Origin: Ferruginibacter paludis | GTDB taxonomy: Bacteria; Bacteroidota; Bacteroidia; Chitinophagales; Chitinophagaceae | Direction: 5' to 3' | Length of the DNA stretch: 64,000 nucleotides | Assembly (NCBI RefSeq): GCF_030409685.1 | Contig: NZ_JAUFQJ010000008.1 | Location: 1 to 64,000, forward strand | Part shown: positions 24,304 through 33,934 of the stretch, in pieces | How the letters are laid out: each line of letters begins with the position of its first letter | Numbering within the stretch: position 1 is the first letter of the stretch | Translations under genes and position numbers: made by a program | Notes under the pieces: generated by a model | The model's database searches: none | What the model saw: the letters and a program-made list of their open reading frames with translations, nothing else | Told to the model about the DNA's origin: nothing

Positions 24304-24356
24304 CAACGCTTGTTGATGAATTCAATTGAGAAAATTATACAACTGTAAGCATGTTT

Positions 24357-26033
24357 CTACAAACCAATTTTTTCATTAACGATTTTTAGAATTGTCGCTT
24401 CCAATGCTATTGTTTCCTGTTCAATTTCGTTACCCCTCGCGACAATATCTTTTACAAACTCACCATCGGCATAACCAGCTGCATTGATGCGTACATTCAT
24501 GAAGGCGCCCATCACGGCACTGCGTGCACAGAGTGCGCCAACGCCTGCATCCGACACAGAATTGGGATTGCCAGTTTCGGCCATGGCTTTTATAACCTGC
24601 ATGCTGGCATGTGCCAGCTGCATTACTTTAAATGGAATCTCGATGGCATACTTAGTGGCCAGCTGAATGGCTTTTGTACGTGCAGCTTTTTCTTCGTCTG
24701 TTGTTTTTGGTAAACCAAATGCATCCATGATCTGGTTGAAAGCTTTGGTATCTGCATCTACCAGTTTCAGCAATTCATTTTTGTATTGCTGGCCTTTGTC
24801 TGCCCAATCGCTGAACTCCTTCCAGCGATCATCCCAACCTTTTTTTTGCGATGATAAATTGGCTACCATCGTAGCAAGAGAAATACCTAAACCGCCGATG
24901 TATGCTGCAATAGAGCCACCGCCAGGGGCGGGACTTTCGCTGGCAGTTTTATCTGCAAAATCAGTGAGTGATAAATTAATCAGTTTGCTGTCAACTTTCT
25001 CAGCCAGCAAATACTCGATGATTCTTTCTTCCGGTTTAAAAGGCGCCAGTTCATCCAGGCCCATCGATTTAATGGCAATTTTGATCAGTTCTTTTTCAGA
25101 CACGCCTGTTGAGCGCTGCTGTTTCAACAGAAAATATTTTCCTGCATCCAGCATGGCTTTTAATGGAATTAATCCTACCAGCTCGCTGCCGGTTACGCGT
25201 ATGCCCCGTTCGTTTGCTTTGGTGCAAACTTCATCAAACGCAATGTGCACGGGCGTTACATTGATGTTGGTGAGGTTGATGGAAATTTGTGCTATGCCAT
25301 ACTCTTCAATAAACCAGCCGATTGCCTTCACCGCTTTTAAACTACCGGGAATGTTAACAGGCTTACCATTTTCATCCAGCACTGGTTTTCCGTTTACCTG
25401 TTTTACGCGACCAGCTTCTCTCACATCAAATGCAATGGCATTTGCACGGCGTGTGCTGGTGGTGTTCAGGTTTACATTGTAGGCCACTAAAAAATCCCTG
25501 GCTCCAATTACAGTAGCGCCACGTTTGGTATCAAATATAGCGGGGCCAAAATCGGGTTGCCAGTCGGGGTGTTCTATTTTTTTTACAAAACCCTCATACT
25601 CACCCGCACGGATGTGCGATAAATTGCTGCGCTGCTTGTTGGGTTGCGCAGCTTCATATAAATACACCGGCAACTGCAACGCTTCCCCCACCCGCTTTGC
25701 CAGTTGCAGCGCATACTGTACCGTTTCCTCCATTGAAATATTGGCCACCGGTATCAGCGGACAAACATCCGTAGCGCCCATGCGGGGATGCTCGCCTTTA
25801 TGCGTGCTCATGTCAATCAGCTCGCCGGCTTTTTTAATGGCCCTGAAAGCCGCTTCCACAACAGCTTCCGGCGTACCCACCATCGTCACAACGGTACGGT
25901 TGGTCGCTTTGCCCGGATCCACATTTAATAAACGCACCCCATCCACCGCTTCAATTTCAGCAGTAATCTGGTTAATGATACTTAAATTATTTCCTTCACT
26001 AAAATTGGGCACACATTCAATAAGCTGTTGCAT
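24357..26033 (-). CDS. ftcD: Glutamate formimidoyltransferase / formimido-THF cyclodeaminase
   Basis: This 558-residue bifunctional protein has an N-terminal formiminotransferase (residues 1-~330: ECVPNFSEGNN start, STHKGEHPRMGATDVCPLIPV, YGIAQISINLTNINVTP). The C-terminal cyclodeaminase domain (~360-558) has SPAPGGGSIAAYIGGLG and CARSAVMGAFMNVRINA. The first half moves the formimino group from formiminoglutamate to tetrahydrofolate and the second releases ammonia to give methenyl-THF. It is followed in pathway terms by hutI upstream (173 nt gap, same strand). The HutG-like gene nearby would be the alternative hydrolytic route. Confidence 0.95.
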   Translation of the reverse strand: MQQLIECVPNFSEGNNLSIINQITAEIEAVDGVRLLNVDPGKATNRTVVTMVGTPEAVVEAAFRAIKKAGELIDMSTHKGEHPRMGATDVCPLIPVANISMEETVQYALQLAKRVGEALQLPVYLYEAAQPNKQRSNLSHIRAGEYEGFVKKIEHPDWQPDFGPAIFDTKRGATVIGARDFLVAYNVNLNTTSTRRANAIAFDVREAGRVKQVNGKPVLDENGKPVNIPGSLKAVKAIGWFIEEYGIAQISINLTNINVTPVHIAFDEVCTKANERGIRVTGSELVGLIPLKAMLDAGKYFLLKQQRSTGVSEKELIKIAIKSMGLDELAPFKPEERIIEYLLAEKVDSKLINLSLTDFADKTASESPAPGGGSIAAYIGGLGISLATMVANLSSQKKGWDDRWKEFSDWADKGQQYKNELLKLVDADTKAFNQIMDAFGLPKTTDEEKAARTKAIQLATKYAIEIPFKVMQLAHASMQVIKAMAETGNPNSVSDAGVGALCARSAVMGAFMNVRINAAGYADGEFVKDIVARGNEIEQETIALEATILKIVNEKIGL

Positions 26034-26206
26034 GTAAATATATTTTTAGCTGTCTTTTTAGCGTTAATATTGAACTCTTAATTTTATCAAAGATGCAAAA
26101 GAATATCAACATCAGAGTGATGATCATGGCATGAAAATAGGATCTTCCTAAAACTTTTTAATCATTCCCTATCCGCCAAAATCTGCGTTCACACAAAAAT
26201 CCTAAT

Positions 26207-27466
26207 TCAGACATATTCTCCATTGATCATCACCTTATCAATTAAATTGCTGCCAAAAGCATACGGCAGGTAGGCAAGCGATGGAATGGGTTTTGTAAAA
26301 ATAAAATTGGCTTTTTTACCGATAGTGATACTGCCAGCCTGGTTGCCCAACTCCATTGCAAAAGCTCCGTTAATGGTAGCCGCATTAATGGCTTCCTCCG
26401 GCAACATTTTCATTTGAATACAAGCCATCGCAAGCACTAAATTCATATTGCCGCTTGGCGATGAACCTGGATTAAAATCACTTGCCAGTGCAATGGCACA
26501 ACCGGCATGCATCAAAGCACGGGCATTGGGAAAACCCATTCTTAAAAAAAAAGCTGCCGTTGGCAATAAGGTGCAGATGGTTTGTTTACCCTGCTTGTTT
26601 TGATTACCCAAGCTGTTAATTTCTTCGCCCGTTAAGGTTTCTAAATGATCAAGCGATATAGCGTTTAACTGTAGCCCCATTTCAATACCACCAATGCTGC
26701 TTAACTGGTTTACATGTAGTTTAGGTTTCAGGCCATAACGCATACCGGCTTTGCAAATGGCTTCCATCTCTTCAGGTGAAAAGAAGCCCGTTTCACAAAA
26801 CACATCGATGTAATCCGCTAATTTATCCTGCGCAATTACCGGCAGCATTTCGTTGACGATACTGTCAATATATTCACTATGATTTTCTTTGAACTGAATT
26901 GGATAAGTATGTGCTCCCAGGAAAGTAGATTTTATCAGCAGGTTCGATTTTTCTTTCAACCGCTTTATAACCCGCAACATCTTTAACTCACTTTCAACTG
27001 TTAACCCGTATCCACTTTTTATTTCAATGGCACCAGTGCCTAGTTGACTGACTTCCTGCAATCTTTTCCAGGCCTGGTTAAACAATTCATCTTCGGTGGT
27101 GTCGTTTAATTTTTGTGCCGAGTTTAAAATGCCTCCTCCTCTTGCAGCAATCTCAGCATAGCTGATTCCTTTTATCTTATCAATAAATTCGTTTTCCCGA
27201 CTGGCTGCAAACACAATGTGGGTATGGCTGTCGCACCAGGCAGGTAAAACAAAACTATCCTGCGCATCAATAATATGTTTGGGTAGATGAGGTGCTTTAA
27301 GTTCCACCTCATACATCGCACCATAGTCAGCAACTATACCATCTTCAATTAAAACAAATGCATTTTCTATACAGGGCAACGTCGCCATGTTTGAACCGCA
27401 AAGCAAATCACTTTGCTCCCGGACGTTTACGAGCTGTTGTATGTTGGTGATCAGTGTTGCTGACAT
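26207..27466 (-). CDS. hutI: Imidazolonepropionase
   Basis: The 419-residue amidohydrolase is HutI, which opens imidazolonepropionate to formiminoglutamate. Metal-binding HTHIVFAASRE lies near residue 81. Other family blocks are ARGGGILNSA, AIEIKSGYGL, FLGAHTYP, DVFCETGFFSPEE, KLHVNQLSS and ALASDFNPGSSPSGNMN (Asp ligand near 315). The protein is of usual length. It is 28 nt downstream of the MurC-like gene and upstream of ftcD, all on the minus strand, so the four genes from the MFS transporter to ftcD may form one unit. hutH and hutU are not in the window. Confidence 0.95.
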   Translation of the reverse strand: MSATLITNIQQLVNVREQSDLLCGSNMATLPCIENAFVLIEDGIVADYGAMYEVELKAPHLPKHIIDAQDSFVLPAWCDSHTHIVFAASRENEFIDKIKGISYAEIAARGGGILNSAQKLNDTTEDELFNQAWKRLQEVSQLGTGAIEIKSGYGLTVESELKMLRVIKRLKEKSNLLIKSTFLGAHTYPIQFKENHSEYIDSIVNEMLPVIAQDKLADYIDVFCETGFFSPEEMEAICKAGMRYGLKPKLHVNQLSSIGGIEMGLQLNAISLDHLETLTGEEINSLGNQNKQGKQTICTLLPTAAFFLRMGFPNARALMHAGCAIALASDFNPGSSPSGNMNLVLAMACIQMKMLPEEAINAATINGAFAMELGNQAGSITIGKKANFIFTKPIPSLAYLPYAFGSNLIDKVMINGEYV

Positions 27467-27494
27467 TCGAAACTTGTATTTAGGTCTCTTAAAC

Positions 27495-28874
27495 TTATAA
27501 ACCTGCTAAAATTTCTTTTCCAAATTGTTCCAGCCCCGGATCCCGTGCGCCCATTAAAAGCAGCACACAATTATCTGTAAAATGTGGCCTGGCCGTTTGC
27601 AAGAAGTCTTTTCTGTCACTCACAAAAAAAGCGTTTTTGCCGAGGGTTTTTAAATCATTGATCAGGTCGTTTGCCGAAATATCTTTTACCGCTGTACCAC
27701 CGGCATAAAAAATTTCACTCATCCATATTTCATCCTGCGGCCTTAATACAGCGGCTATTTCTTTTACAAAATCATTTCTTAAAAAACGGGTAGGTCCATA
27801 ACCGTGCGGCTGAAACCAGGCAATCACTTTTTTGGCAACAGGCTGGCAGGCTTCAATACTCCGGGCACATTTTACAGGGTTATGTGCGTAATCATCAATC
27901 AGCCACACCCCATGCTGATGGCCCAATACCTGGTGACGGCGGTAAATGCCTTCATAGTTTTTTAAAGCCGCCGAGCAGGTTGCAAGATCAACTCCCAACT
28001 GGTTTGCAACTGCTGTTGCTGCCAGTGCATTTTCCATGTTCAGTTTACCAACGGTGTTCAAACTAAAATCTGTACCGTTGATGTTGAAGGTGATGGTCAG
28101 TCCTTTTTGCTCAAAAGCCGCCGCTTTGTAGCCTGCATCGGTATCTGTACCAACACCGAAATCGTTGGCTGCATTTACAGACAACTGGCTTGCCAACGCA
28201 TTGGATTGATTGACTATAAATAATTGCTGTGTATTCTTTTTAAATGTCCCGAATATTTCCATCAGTTCATCAATCTCCTGATGGTCTTTATCAATGTTCA
28301 GCAACAGGCCGACTTCCGGATGGTACTGCACAATAGACCCATCGCTCTCATCTGCCTCAATCACCAGCCAATCGCCTTTGCCAACTTTCGCATTACCAAT
28401 CTTACCTTCCTTAATAATGCTGATAAGGCCGGCGCCGCTGATGATGCCGGGCTGTAAGCCACCCGCCGCCAGTATATCGTACAACATAGCACTGGTGGTA
28501 CTTTTACCGGAGGTACCGCCAACGGCAATTGTCTTTTTGCTCGTGGCAATCAGTGCCAATACTTCACTTCGCTTTAAAATAGGGATGTTAAGCAGCTTCG
28601 CTTTTTGTACTTCTGCCACGGTATCTTCTATAGCGGTTGAAACTACTACCAGGTCAGTATTTGCGGTGATGCCTTCCCCGTTTTGCAAAAAGCATTTTAT
28701 ACCTTCAGCTGACAATTTTTCTTTTGTATCATTCGCTTCACCTTCTTTAAAATAGCGGTCGCTGCCACTTACATTTTTTTGTATGCCTGCGAGGTATTGT
28801 GCAATTGCACTCATGCCTGTTCCGGCAATGCCGATAAAAAAAACGTTTTTAAAATCGCTGATATCTTTGATCAT
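27495..28874 (-). CDS. MurC-like Mur ligase
   Basis: The 459-residue product has all three Mur ligase domains: the Rossmann N-terminus with FIGIAGTGMSAIAQYLAG, an ATP-binding P-loop GGTSGKSTTSAML at about residues 114-126, the central EADESDGS and NIDKDH motifs, and the C-terminal RRHQVLG...LIDDYAHNPVKC and FQPHGYGPTR. True MurC normally has GTHGKTTT; here Ser replaces the His. The gene is not in a division/cell-wall cluster but sits 15 nt behind an MFS exporter and before hutI. It may be a paralog acting on another UDP-MurNAc-type substrate, or a recycling ligase. Confidence 0.8.
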   Translation of the reverse strand: MIKDISDFKNVFFIGIAGTGMSAIAQYLAGIQKNVSGSDRYFKEGEANDTKEKLSAEGIKCFLQNGEGITANTDLVVVSTAIEDTVAEVQKAKLLNIPILKRSEVLALIATSKKTIAVGGTSGKSTTSAMLYDILAAGGLQPGIISGAGLISIIKEGKIGNAKVGKGDWLVIEADESDGSIVQYHPEVGLLLNIDKDHQEIDELMEIFGTFKKNTQQLFIVNQSNALASQLSVNAANDFGVGTDTDAGYKAAAFEQKGLTITFNINGTDFSLNTVGKLNMENALAATAVANQLGVDLATCSAALKNYEGIYRRHQVLGHQHGVWLIDDYAHNPVKCARSIEACQPVAKKVIAWFQPHGYGPTRFLRNDFVKEIAAVLRPQDEIWMSEIFYAGGTAVKDISANDLINDLKTLGKNAFFVSDRKDFLQTARPHFTDNCVLLLMGARDPGLEQFGKEILAGL

Positions 28875-28889
28875 CTGCTGAACAATTTT

Positions 28890-30110
28890 TTATGAGATAG
28901 TTGTATTATGCCGTAAGGTACGCCAGGCCAATACCAAACTGATGGTCATAAACAGGCCGCCTAAAAAAAAGGCTGCACCAGCAAAATGCACCGGCGCACC
29001 TGGTTTGGTGAAGTAGGAGAACAAATTCGTCATTAACAACGGTCCGATAATATTGGTAACGCTCATTACGCTGGTAAGGCCGCCCTGCAATTCGCCCTGT
29101 TCGTTTGCGGGAACCTGTCCGCTGATGATGGATTGTAATGCCGGACCGCACACGCCACCAAGACAGTAAGGCACCAAAAATAAAAACATCATCCAGCTTT
29201 GCGTAGCCATGGAAAATAAAAACAGGCCAACAGCATATAACGCAATCCCCAGGTAAACACTTTTTTTATTTCCCAGCCACGGGTTTACAATACGTATTAA
29301 ACCGCCCTGTACTGCTCCCACCAGCAAGCCAACCAACCCAAGCGAAATACCAATGGTGCGTGGCGTCCAGTTAAACTGTTTTATACCGAAAAAAGACCAG
29401 GTGCTTTGTACGGCATTCGCCGCTAAATAAATCAGGAAAAAAGAAAGAATCAGCCCTCCCACCGCGGGATATTTTTGTAATTGTTTGAGACTTCCAATCG
29501 GGTTGGCTCTTTTCCACTGAAACTCTCTGCGATTTTCAACCGCCAAAGATTCGGGTAACACAAAGTAGCCATACAAACAATTTACAAGACTCAGGCACGC
29601 CGCTACAATAAAAGGAACTCTAACTCCATATTCGCCCAGCAGTCCGCCAATAACAGGCCCCAGTATAAATCCCAACCCGAATGCAGCCCCAACCATACCA
29701 AAGTTTTGGGCCCTGTTTTGTGGCGTGCTAATATCGGCAATGTAAGCAGTTGCGGTTGTAAAACTGGCACCGGCAAAACCAGCAATGAGGCGGCCTATAA
29801 ACAACCAGCCGATGGAAGGTGCCAGGGCCAGGAAAATATAATCAATTCCCAAACCAAGTAAGGAAAGCAGCAAAACGGGACGCCTGCCATATTTATCGCT
29901 GAGGTTACCCAGCAAGGGCGCAAATAAAAATTGCATAATGGCATATGCAAAAGCCAGCCAGCCGCTATACCTTGAAGCATCGCTGATAGTACCATGAATC
30001 AGCCGCTCTATCAGCCCCGGCACCACCGGTATAATCAGACCGATACCTGTAACATCTATTAACAGGGTAATAAAAATAAAGCTGATGGCTGCAGAACGTT
30101 TGGTCTCCAT
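28890..30110 (-). CDS. MFS transporter, TetA-like
   Basis: This 406-residue protein has 12 predicted membrane segments. Segment 1 reads ITLLIDVTGIGLIIPVVPGL. The cytoplasmic loop 2-3 motif LGNLSDKYGRRPVLLLSLLG and the antiporter motif C region GFILGPVIGGLLGEYG are those of the TetA/multidrug:proton antiporter (DHA1) group. Function is probably drug or metabolite export; the sequence does not tell the substrate, and many environmental TetA-like proteins do not confer tetracycline resistance. It is first in a tightly spaced minus-strand run with the MurC-like gene (15 nt). Confidence 0.88.
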   Translation of the reverse strand: METKRSAAISFIFITLLIDVTGIGLIIPVVPGLIERLIHGTISDASRYSGWLAFAYAIMQFLFAPLLGNLSDKYGRRPVLLLSLLGLGIDYIFLALAPSIGWLFIGRLIAGFAGASFTTATAYIADISTPQNRAQNFGMVGAAFGLGFILGPVIGGLLGEYGVRVPFIVAACLSLVNCLYGYFVLPESLAVENRREFQWKRANPIGSLKQLQKYPAVGGLILSFFLIYLAANAVQSTWSFFGIKQFNWTPRTIGISLGLVGLLVGAVQGGLIRIVNPWLGNKKSVYLGIALYAVGLFLFSMATQSWMMFLFLVPYCLGGVCGPALQSIISGQVPANEQGELQGGLTSVMSVTNIIGPLLMTNLFSYFTKPGAPVHFAGAAFFLGGLFMTISLVLAWRTLRHNTTIS

Positions 30111-30208
30111 AAAAGTATTTAGTTATAAACAAAGATAAGGCCCTGCAACATACGGGTACCAGCACTAAACAAAGTATTCCATTTCGAAAAAAGAGTGCAG
30201 AGCGTTAT

Positions 30209-30544
30209 TTATTTTTTAAACATAAAATAGACAGCACCCAACAGCAAGACAAAGCTCACCAGGTATTTCCATTGTAAAGGTTCCTTCAGGTACACCACTG
30301 CGAAGATGGCAAACACCACAAGCGTGATTACTTCCTGTGTAATCTTTAACTGAAAGCCGCTCATACCGCTCAGGTAACCAATCCTGTTTGCCGGCACCAT
30401 CAGGCTGTATTCAAAAAAAGCAATGCACCAGCTCAGCAAAATTGCCTTCCACATGGTTAATCCTTTTTCTTTTAAAAGGCCGTACCATGCAAACGTCATA
30501 AAAATATTGGAAGCTATCAGTAAGCCGATTGTTTTAAAATTCAT
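30209..30544 (-). CDS. DUF486-type small membrane protein
   Basis: The 111-residue product has four hydrophobic segments and the DUF486 pattern: FMTFAWYGLLK, ILLSWCIAFFEYSLMVPANRIGY, FQLKITQEVITLVVFAIFAVVYLKEPLQWKYLVSFVLLLGAVYFMFK. The fold is related to small multidrug-resistance/DMT proteins (EamA half-size). The function is unknown. Start at 30544 (MNFKTIG) is preferred over an in-frame ATG seven codons upstream, since conserved hydrophobicity begins there. Confidence 0.8.
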   Translation of the reverse strand: MNFKTIGLLIASNIFMTFAWYGLLKEKGLTMWKAILLSWCIAFFEYSLMVPANRIGYLSGMSGFQLKITQEVITLVVFAIFAVVYLKEPLQWKYLVSFVLLLGAVYFMFKK

Positions 30545-30750
30545 ATTTGTATAGTTGAATTTCAAAAATAATTAAAATCAAACTATAAATTACGTGCGCT
30601 GCAAGTCATTCGCCTTATTAAAACTGGCATGGTTTTAGAAATTCACTTTCATAAAAATTGTAGATTTTTTAACTTAGTTGTTAACATATCCACATTTGGA
30701 ACCAAACATATTTTCACATTCATTATTTTTATAACCAAAAACAACTCCAT

Positions 30751-31743
30751 ATGGCATTCGAAAATTTCCCTCCATCAGAATCACCACAATCTACTCCTCC
30801 AAGAGAGCAGAAAAAAGATTGGCGCACGCTTTTATCTATTCCGTTGATTATTGCACTACTTGGTACCTGGGGCTATATCATTTGGGATAAGAGTAAAACA
30901 AAAGATGAGATTCAAAAAAAAGATGTGCAGTATGCATCGGTAGTTACAGAAAAAGATACACTGCAAAGCCAGCTTGAAGAAGCGACTATGCGCTACGATA
31001 TTTTAAAGACCACGAATGCAAAAAACGACAGTACCATTACTGCAAAAGACAGGGAGATTGCCGCAAAAAAGGCACAAATACAGGGTATTCTTTCCAAGCA
31101 ACATGCTACTGCAGCAGAATTGAAACAGGCTAAAGAATTGATAGCCTCACTCAATACTGATATTGCGGATTATAAAGTACAGATAGAAACATTGAAAGGA
31201 GAAAATGCGGTATTGACTCAGGAAAAAGAGGTGGTGACACAGGAAAGAAATAAAGTAAAGCAGGATTATGATTCAGCAAAAAATGTAATCAAGGCAAGGG
31301 AAGACGTTATCGACGTTGGTTCAACCTTACATGCAGCCAACTTCTCAATTATAGGAATAGATGACAAGGGAAATGGTAAAGAAAAAGAAACAACCAAAGC
31401 AAAGAAAGTAGATAAAATCCGCATTGCCTTTGACCTTGATGAAAACAGGATTGCCACTTCCGGTCCGAAAGATTTGTACATTCTTGTTACCGCCCCTGAC
31501 GGTAAACCTGTATCAGTTGAAGCGCTTGGTTCAGGAGTATTCACTACCAGGGAAGGAGAACAAAAAACTTACACACAAAAAGTTAGTGTAAATTATAACC
31601 AGGGGGAAAAACAGCGGGTTAGTTTCGACTGGAAACAAAACTCTCCGTACATAACCGGGGATTACAAAATTGAAGTTTATCACAACGGTTTTAAAATTGG
31701 CGAAGGCACACGACACTTTAAAAAAGGTGGCTTATTCGGTTAG
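30751..31743 (+). CDS. Membrane-anchored long coiled-coil protein
   Basis: This 330-residue protein has a polar N-terminus, one membrane segment at about 27-46 (LLSIPLIIALLGTWGYIIWD), and a long heptad-rich coiled coil from about 55 to 185 (EKDTLQSQLEEATMRYDILK ... TLKGENAVLTQEKEVVTQERNKV). A C-terminal beta-rich domain follows (KIRIAFDLDENRIATSGPKDLYILVTAPDGKPV ... GDYKIEVYHNGFKIGEGTRHFKKGGLFG). The topology suggests a single-pass inner-membrane protein with a periplasmic stalk and head domain. I do not recognise the family. The gene is monocistronic with a strong terminator after it. Confidence 0.8.
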   Translation: MAFENFPPSESPQSTPPREQKKDWRTLLSIPLIIALLGTWGYIIWDKSKTKDEIQKKDVQYASVVTEKDTLQSQLEEATMRYDILKTTNAKNDSTITAKDREIAAKKAQIQGILSKQHATAAELKQAKELIASLNTDIADYKVQIETLKGENAVLTQEKEVVTQERNKVKQDYDSAKNVIKAREDVIDVGSTLHAANFSIIGIDDKGNGKEKETTKAKKVDKIRIAFDLDENRIATSGPKDLYILVTAPDGKPVSVEALGSGVFTTREGEQKTYTQKVSVNYNQGEKQRVSFDWKQNSPYITGDYKIEVYHNGFKIGEGTRHFKKGGLFG

Positions 31744-31763
31744 AACTTGTAACAGATTCAGTA

Positions 31764-31794
31764 AAAAGTCCCGGAGTTTTTCCGGGACTTTTTT
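31764..31794 (+). terminator. Terminator after the coiled-coil gene
   Basis: AAAAGTCCCGGA (31764-31775), loop GTTTT, TCCGGGACTTTT (31781-31792), then further T residues. A near-perfect strong rho-independent terminator. Confidence 0.95.
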
Positions 31795-31860
31795 ATTTTG
31801 ATTAATTTGAAAACCGCTTTTGATTTCAAGGAGCCTGGCTGACGTGGTTTTTCGCGGTTA

Positions 31861-32295
31861 TTACCCGTTGTTTTTAGGGTCAAAGTCCACCATCCATTCA
31901 ATACCATATTTGTCTCTAAAACAACCGAAATAGGAACCCCAGGGACTATCACCGATAGGCCCTTCTATTTCTCCACCCACAGACAGCCCGTTAAACAAAT
32001 TATCTGCTTCTTCTTTACTCTCTGCAGTTATTACAATTTTGCTTCTGTTCTCATTTTCATTTGTTTTTCCAAAAATTTCCGGAACATCATTTCCCATCAA
32101 CATATCAGTTTTACCAATAGTCAGGGCAATATGCATAATTTTATTTTCTTCCTTTTCTGCAACCTTAAATTCAGCACTTGCCAGGTCTTTGAATCGGATA
32201 ATCTTTGCAAACTTTCCGCCAAATACTGATTTGTAAAAGGTAAATGCTTCTTCAGCGTTTCCGTTGAAATTAATGTGAGGATTGATACGTGCCAT
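31861..32295 (-). CDS. VOC-family (PhnB-like) protein
   Basis: The 144-residue product opens MARINPHINFNGNAEEAFTFYKSVFGGKF and ends GDSPWGSYFGCFRDKYGIEWMVDFDPK. This is the pattern of the PhnB/glyoxalase-like branch of the vicinal oxygen chelate superfamily. Such proteins bind a divalent metal through paired beta-alpha-beta-beta-beta units; many have no known substrate. It heads no obvious operon but lies in a run with DUF1801, AHSA1-like and ArsR-type genes, all minus strand, a grouping common in Bacteroidota. Confidence 0.88.
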   Translation of the reverse strand: MARINPHINFNGNAEEAFTFYKSVFGGKFAKIIRFKDLASAEFKVAEKEENKIMHIALTIGKTDMLMGNDVPEIFGKTNENENRSKIVITAESKEEADNLFNGLSVGGEIEGPIGDSPWGSYFGCFRDKYGIEWMVDFDPKNNG

Positions 32296-32352
32296 AATTT
32301 TTATTTTTTTGGATTGTTTAATTGTTATTAAAAGGCATTCTGTTTTTTTAAA

Positions 32353-32799
32353 TCATTTCGTCAGGTCATCCTTTTTATTCGTGGCCTCAACGCCATATAA
32401 AATTGAAGTTTTAAGTATGTCAGGGTTTATATCTTTCAGTGCTTTAAACCTGATGCAATACCCGGTGACGGTTGCCTTGCCTATTTTATTTGCATAGGTT
32501 TTGGCTAAGTACGTCTTATCCTCTATACCAAGAATGTATACAGAAATACCGGTTGTATTTGCACTTAAACCAATTTGATAAAATTCCCTGCTTGTACCAT
32601 CAGCATATTTTATAATGTAAGATCCATATCCGATATTAGGATTAGAAACAGTTTTATTTCCTCTGTTTTTACCATCCAGGAACCATAATTTACATGCCGG
32701 CATTATTTGCAAAAAACGGTGGTGCAGGGCTTCCATGTCACTGCGTTTTGGTTCAGGCAGGCTGGTAATATACTCCTTGATTTGTTGCTATACGGTCAT
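32353..32799 (-). pseudogene. DUF1801 protein with in-frame stop at codon 4
   Basis: From ATG at 32797-32799 (minus) the frame reads MTV, TAG (32788-32790), then QQIKEYITSLPEPKRSDMEALHHRF and the rest of a DUF1801 (YdhG-like) domain: GYGSYIIKYADGTSREFYQIGLSA ... YVLG-like ISVYILGIEDKTYLAKTYANKIGKATVTGYCIRFKALKDINPDILKTSI. The residues after the stop are the family's usual N-terminus, so the TAG (one change from CAG) interrupts the gene. Translation could restart at ATG 32736, giving 127 residues without the first helix. Either a recent null mutation, a sequencing error, or a shortened functional form. Confidence 0.7.
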
Positions 32800-32839
32800 T
32801 TTAATGCATTGAAGTATTTGCGATTATTTAGTAATCCTG

Positions 32840-33337
32840 TCATTTTTGAGATAACCTTGCCAACAGATTTTCCAGGTTGCTCAATGACATTTTCATTCCC
32901 TGTGTAAAGCCGTCCAATATCCGCTCTAACCTTTCAAGCGATTCATTGTAAATAGTGATGCTCACTTTTGTTGTACCATTTTGTTCGCTGAAAGTATGAT
33001 CCCATTCAGATCCAGGTAATTCACGGTTTTCAGCTGCATCTGCAAAAGCATTATACATTTTAAAGTTGGTTTTAGGAGTAATGGAAGTGTATTCCTGAAT
33101 TGCCCAGCGCTCTTCTCCTTCAGGGCTTACCATTGCATAAAATCTTTTGCCGCCAACTTTAAAATCCATGTATTTCGTTTTGCACGTCCAGGGTTTAGGT
33201 GCCAACCATTGGTCAAGCAGTTCCTGTTTTGTAAAAGCATCCCACACCAGTGAAAGTTCAGCATCAAATTCCCTGGTGATGTATACCATTTTAGCTTTTT
33301 TGTCAACAGTGAAATCAAATAATAAGTTAGCGCTCAT
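32840..33337 (-). CDS. AHSA1/SRPBCC-domain protein
   Basis: The 165-residue product is an Activator-of-Hsp90-homolog-1-like START protein: [59 protein letters not shown] at residues 19-80 and the C-terminal helix [30 protein letters not shown] proteins bind hydrophobic ligands in a helix-grip cavity; the ligand here is unknown. Its start overlaps the end of the upstream ArsR-type regulator by 11 nt, so the two are translationally coupled. This regulator plus AHSA1 pair is common in bacteria. Confidence 0.9.
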   Translation of the reverse strand: MSANLLFDFTVDKKAKMVYITREFDAELSLVWDAFTKQELLDQWLAPKPWTCKTKYMDFKVGGKRFYAMVSPEGEERWAIQEYTSITPKTNFKMYNAFADAAENRELPGSEWDHTFSEQNGTTKVSITIYNESLERLERILDGFTQGMKMSLSNLENLLARLSQK

Positions 33338-33653
33338 TTTTTCTGTTTTTTATGGTTGATAATACAATATCAAGTTGATTAAAGCGGGTTTCCCAAAGCT
33401 TCCTGAACTGCTCAAGCCATTTATCTATTTCTTTCATTTTTTTAATTTCAAGTGAATAATAGATTTCCCTGCCTTGTTGTTCCTGCTTCACCAGTTCGCA
33501 TTCTGTAAGTATCCGCAAATGCTTTGACACAGCTTGCCGGGTGGTATTGAAGTTTTCAGCAATGGCGTTAGGCGTCATTGCCTGCAATGCTATTAAGGTA
33601 ATTATTGCCCTCCTCGTTGGGTCGGCTATTGCCTGAAAAATATCTCGCCTCAT
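33327..33653 (-). CDS. ArsR-type winged-helix regulator
   Basis: The 108-residue product has the ArsR/SmtB-like winged helix: [68 protein letters not shown]. The recognition helix is [13 protein letters not shown]. The cysteine metal-site ELCVCDL of arsenic sensors is absent, so it is not a metal sensor of that kind. It probably represses its own operon with the coupled AHSA1-like gene (11-nt overlap), and perhaps the DUF1801 and VOC genes further downstream. Confidence 0.9.
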   Translation of the reverse strand: MRRDIFQAIADPTRRAIITLIALQAMTPNAIAENFNTTRQAVSKHLRILTECELVKQEQQGREIYYSLEIKKMKEIDKWLEQFRKLWETRFNQLDIVLSTIKNRKNER

Positions 33654-33934
33654 GATTTTAATTTTCTATTTACGCATCCAATCGGTTGCAAATATATGCG
33701 CAACTATTCGGTTTCGCAAGTGTTTTGATAAATATTTTTTAGAGAAAAGTATATGGAAAAATTTGTAAGCAATCTCCAGTTGTCTGAGCACGAGCCTTTC
33801 TGTTGTCAAATTTGGTAAAGGCGGGAAAGATTTATTTAACATGCTACCGGATTTTGTTTTTTAAAATACTGTCCGGAAGAATTTGCAAAGTACGTGCTAA
33901 AATAATGCAATTGCATATAACCTAACCATTGCTC

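Noticed and set aside
24667..25482. Long plus-strand frame of 271 codons
   Set aside because: It lies wholly antisense to ftcD, whose domains and motifs are complete; the serine- and alanine-rich product is typical of a shadow frame.
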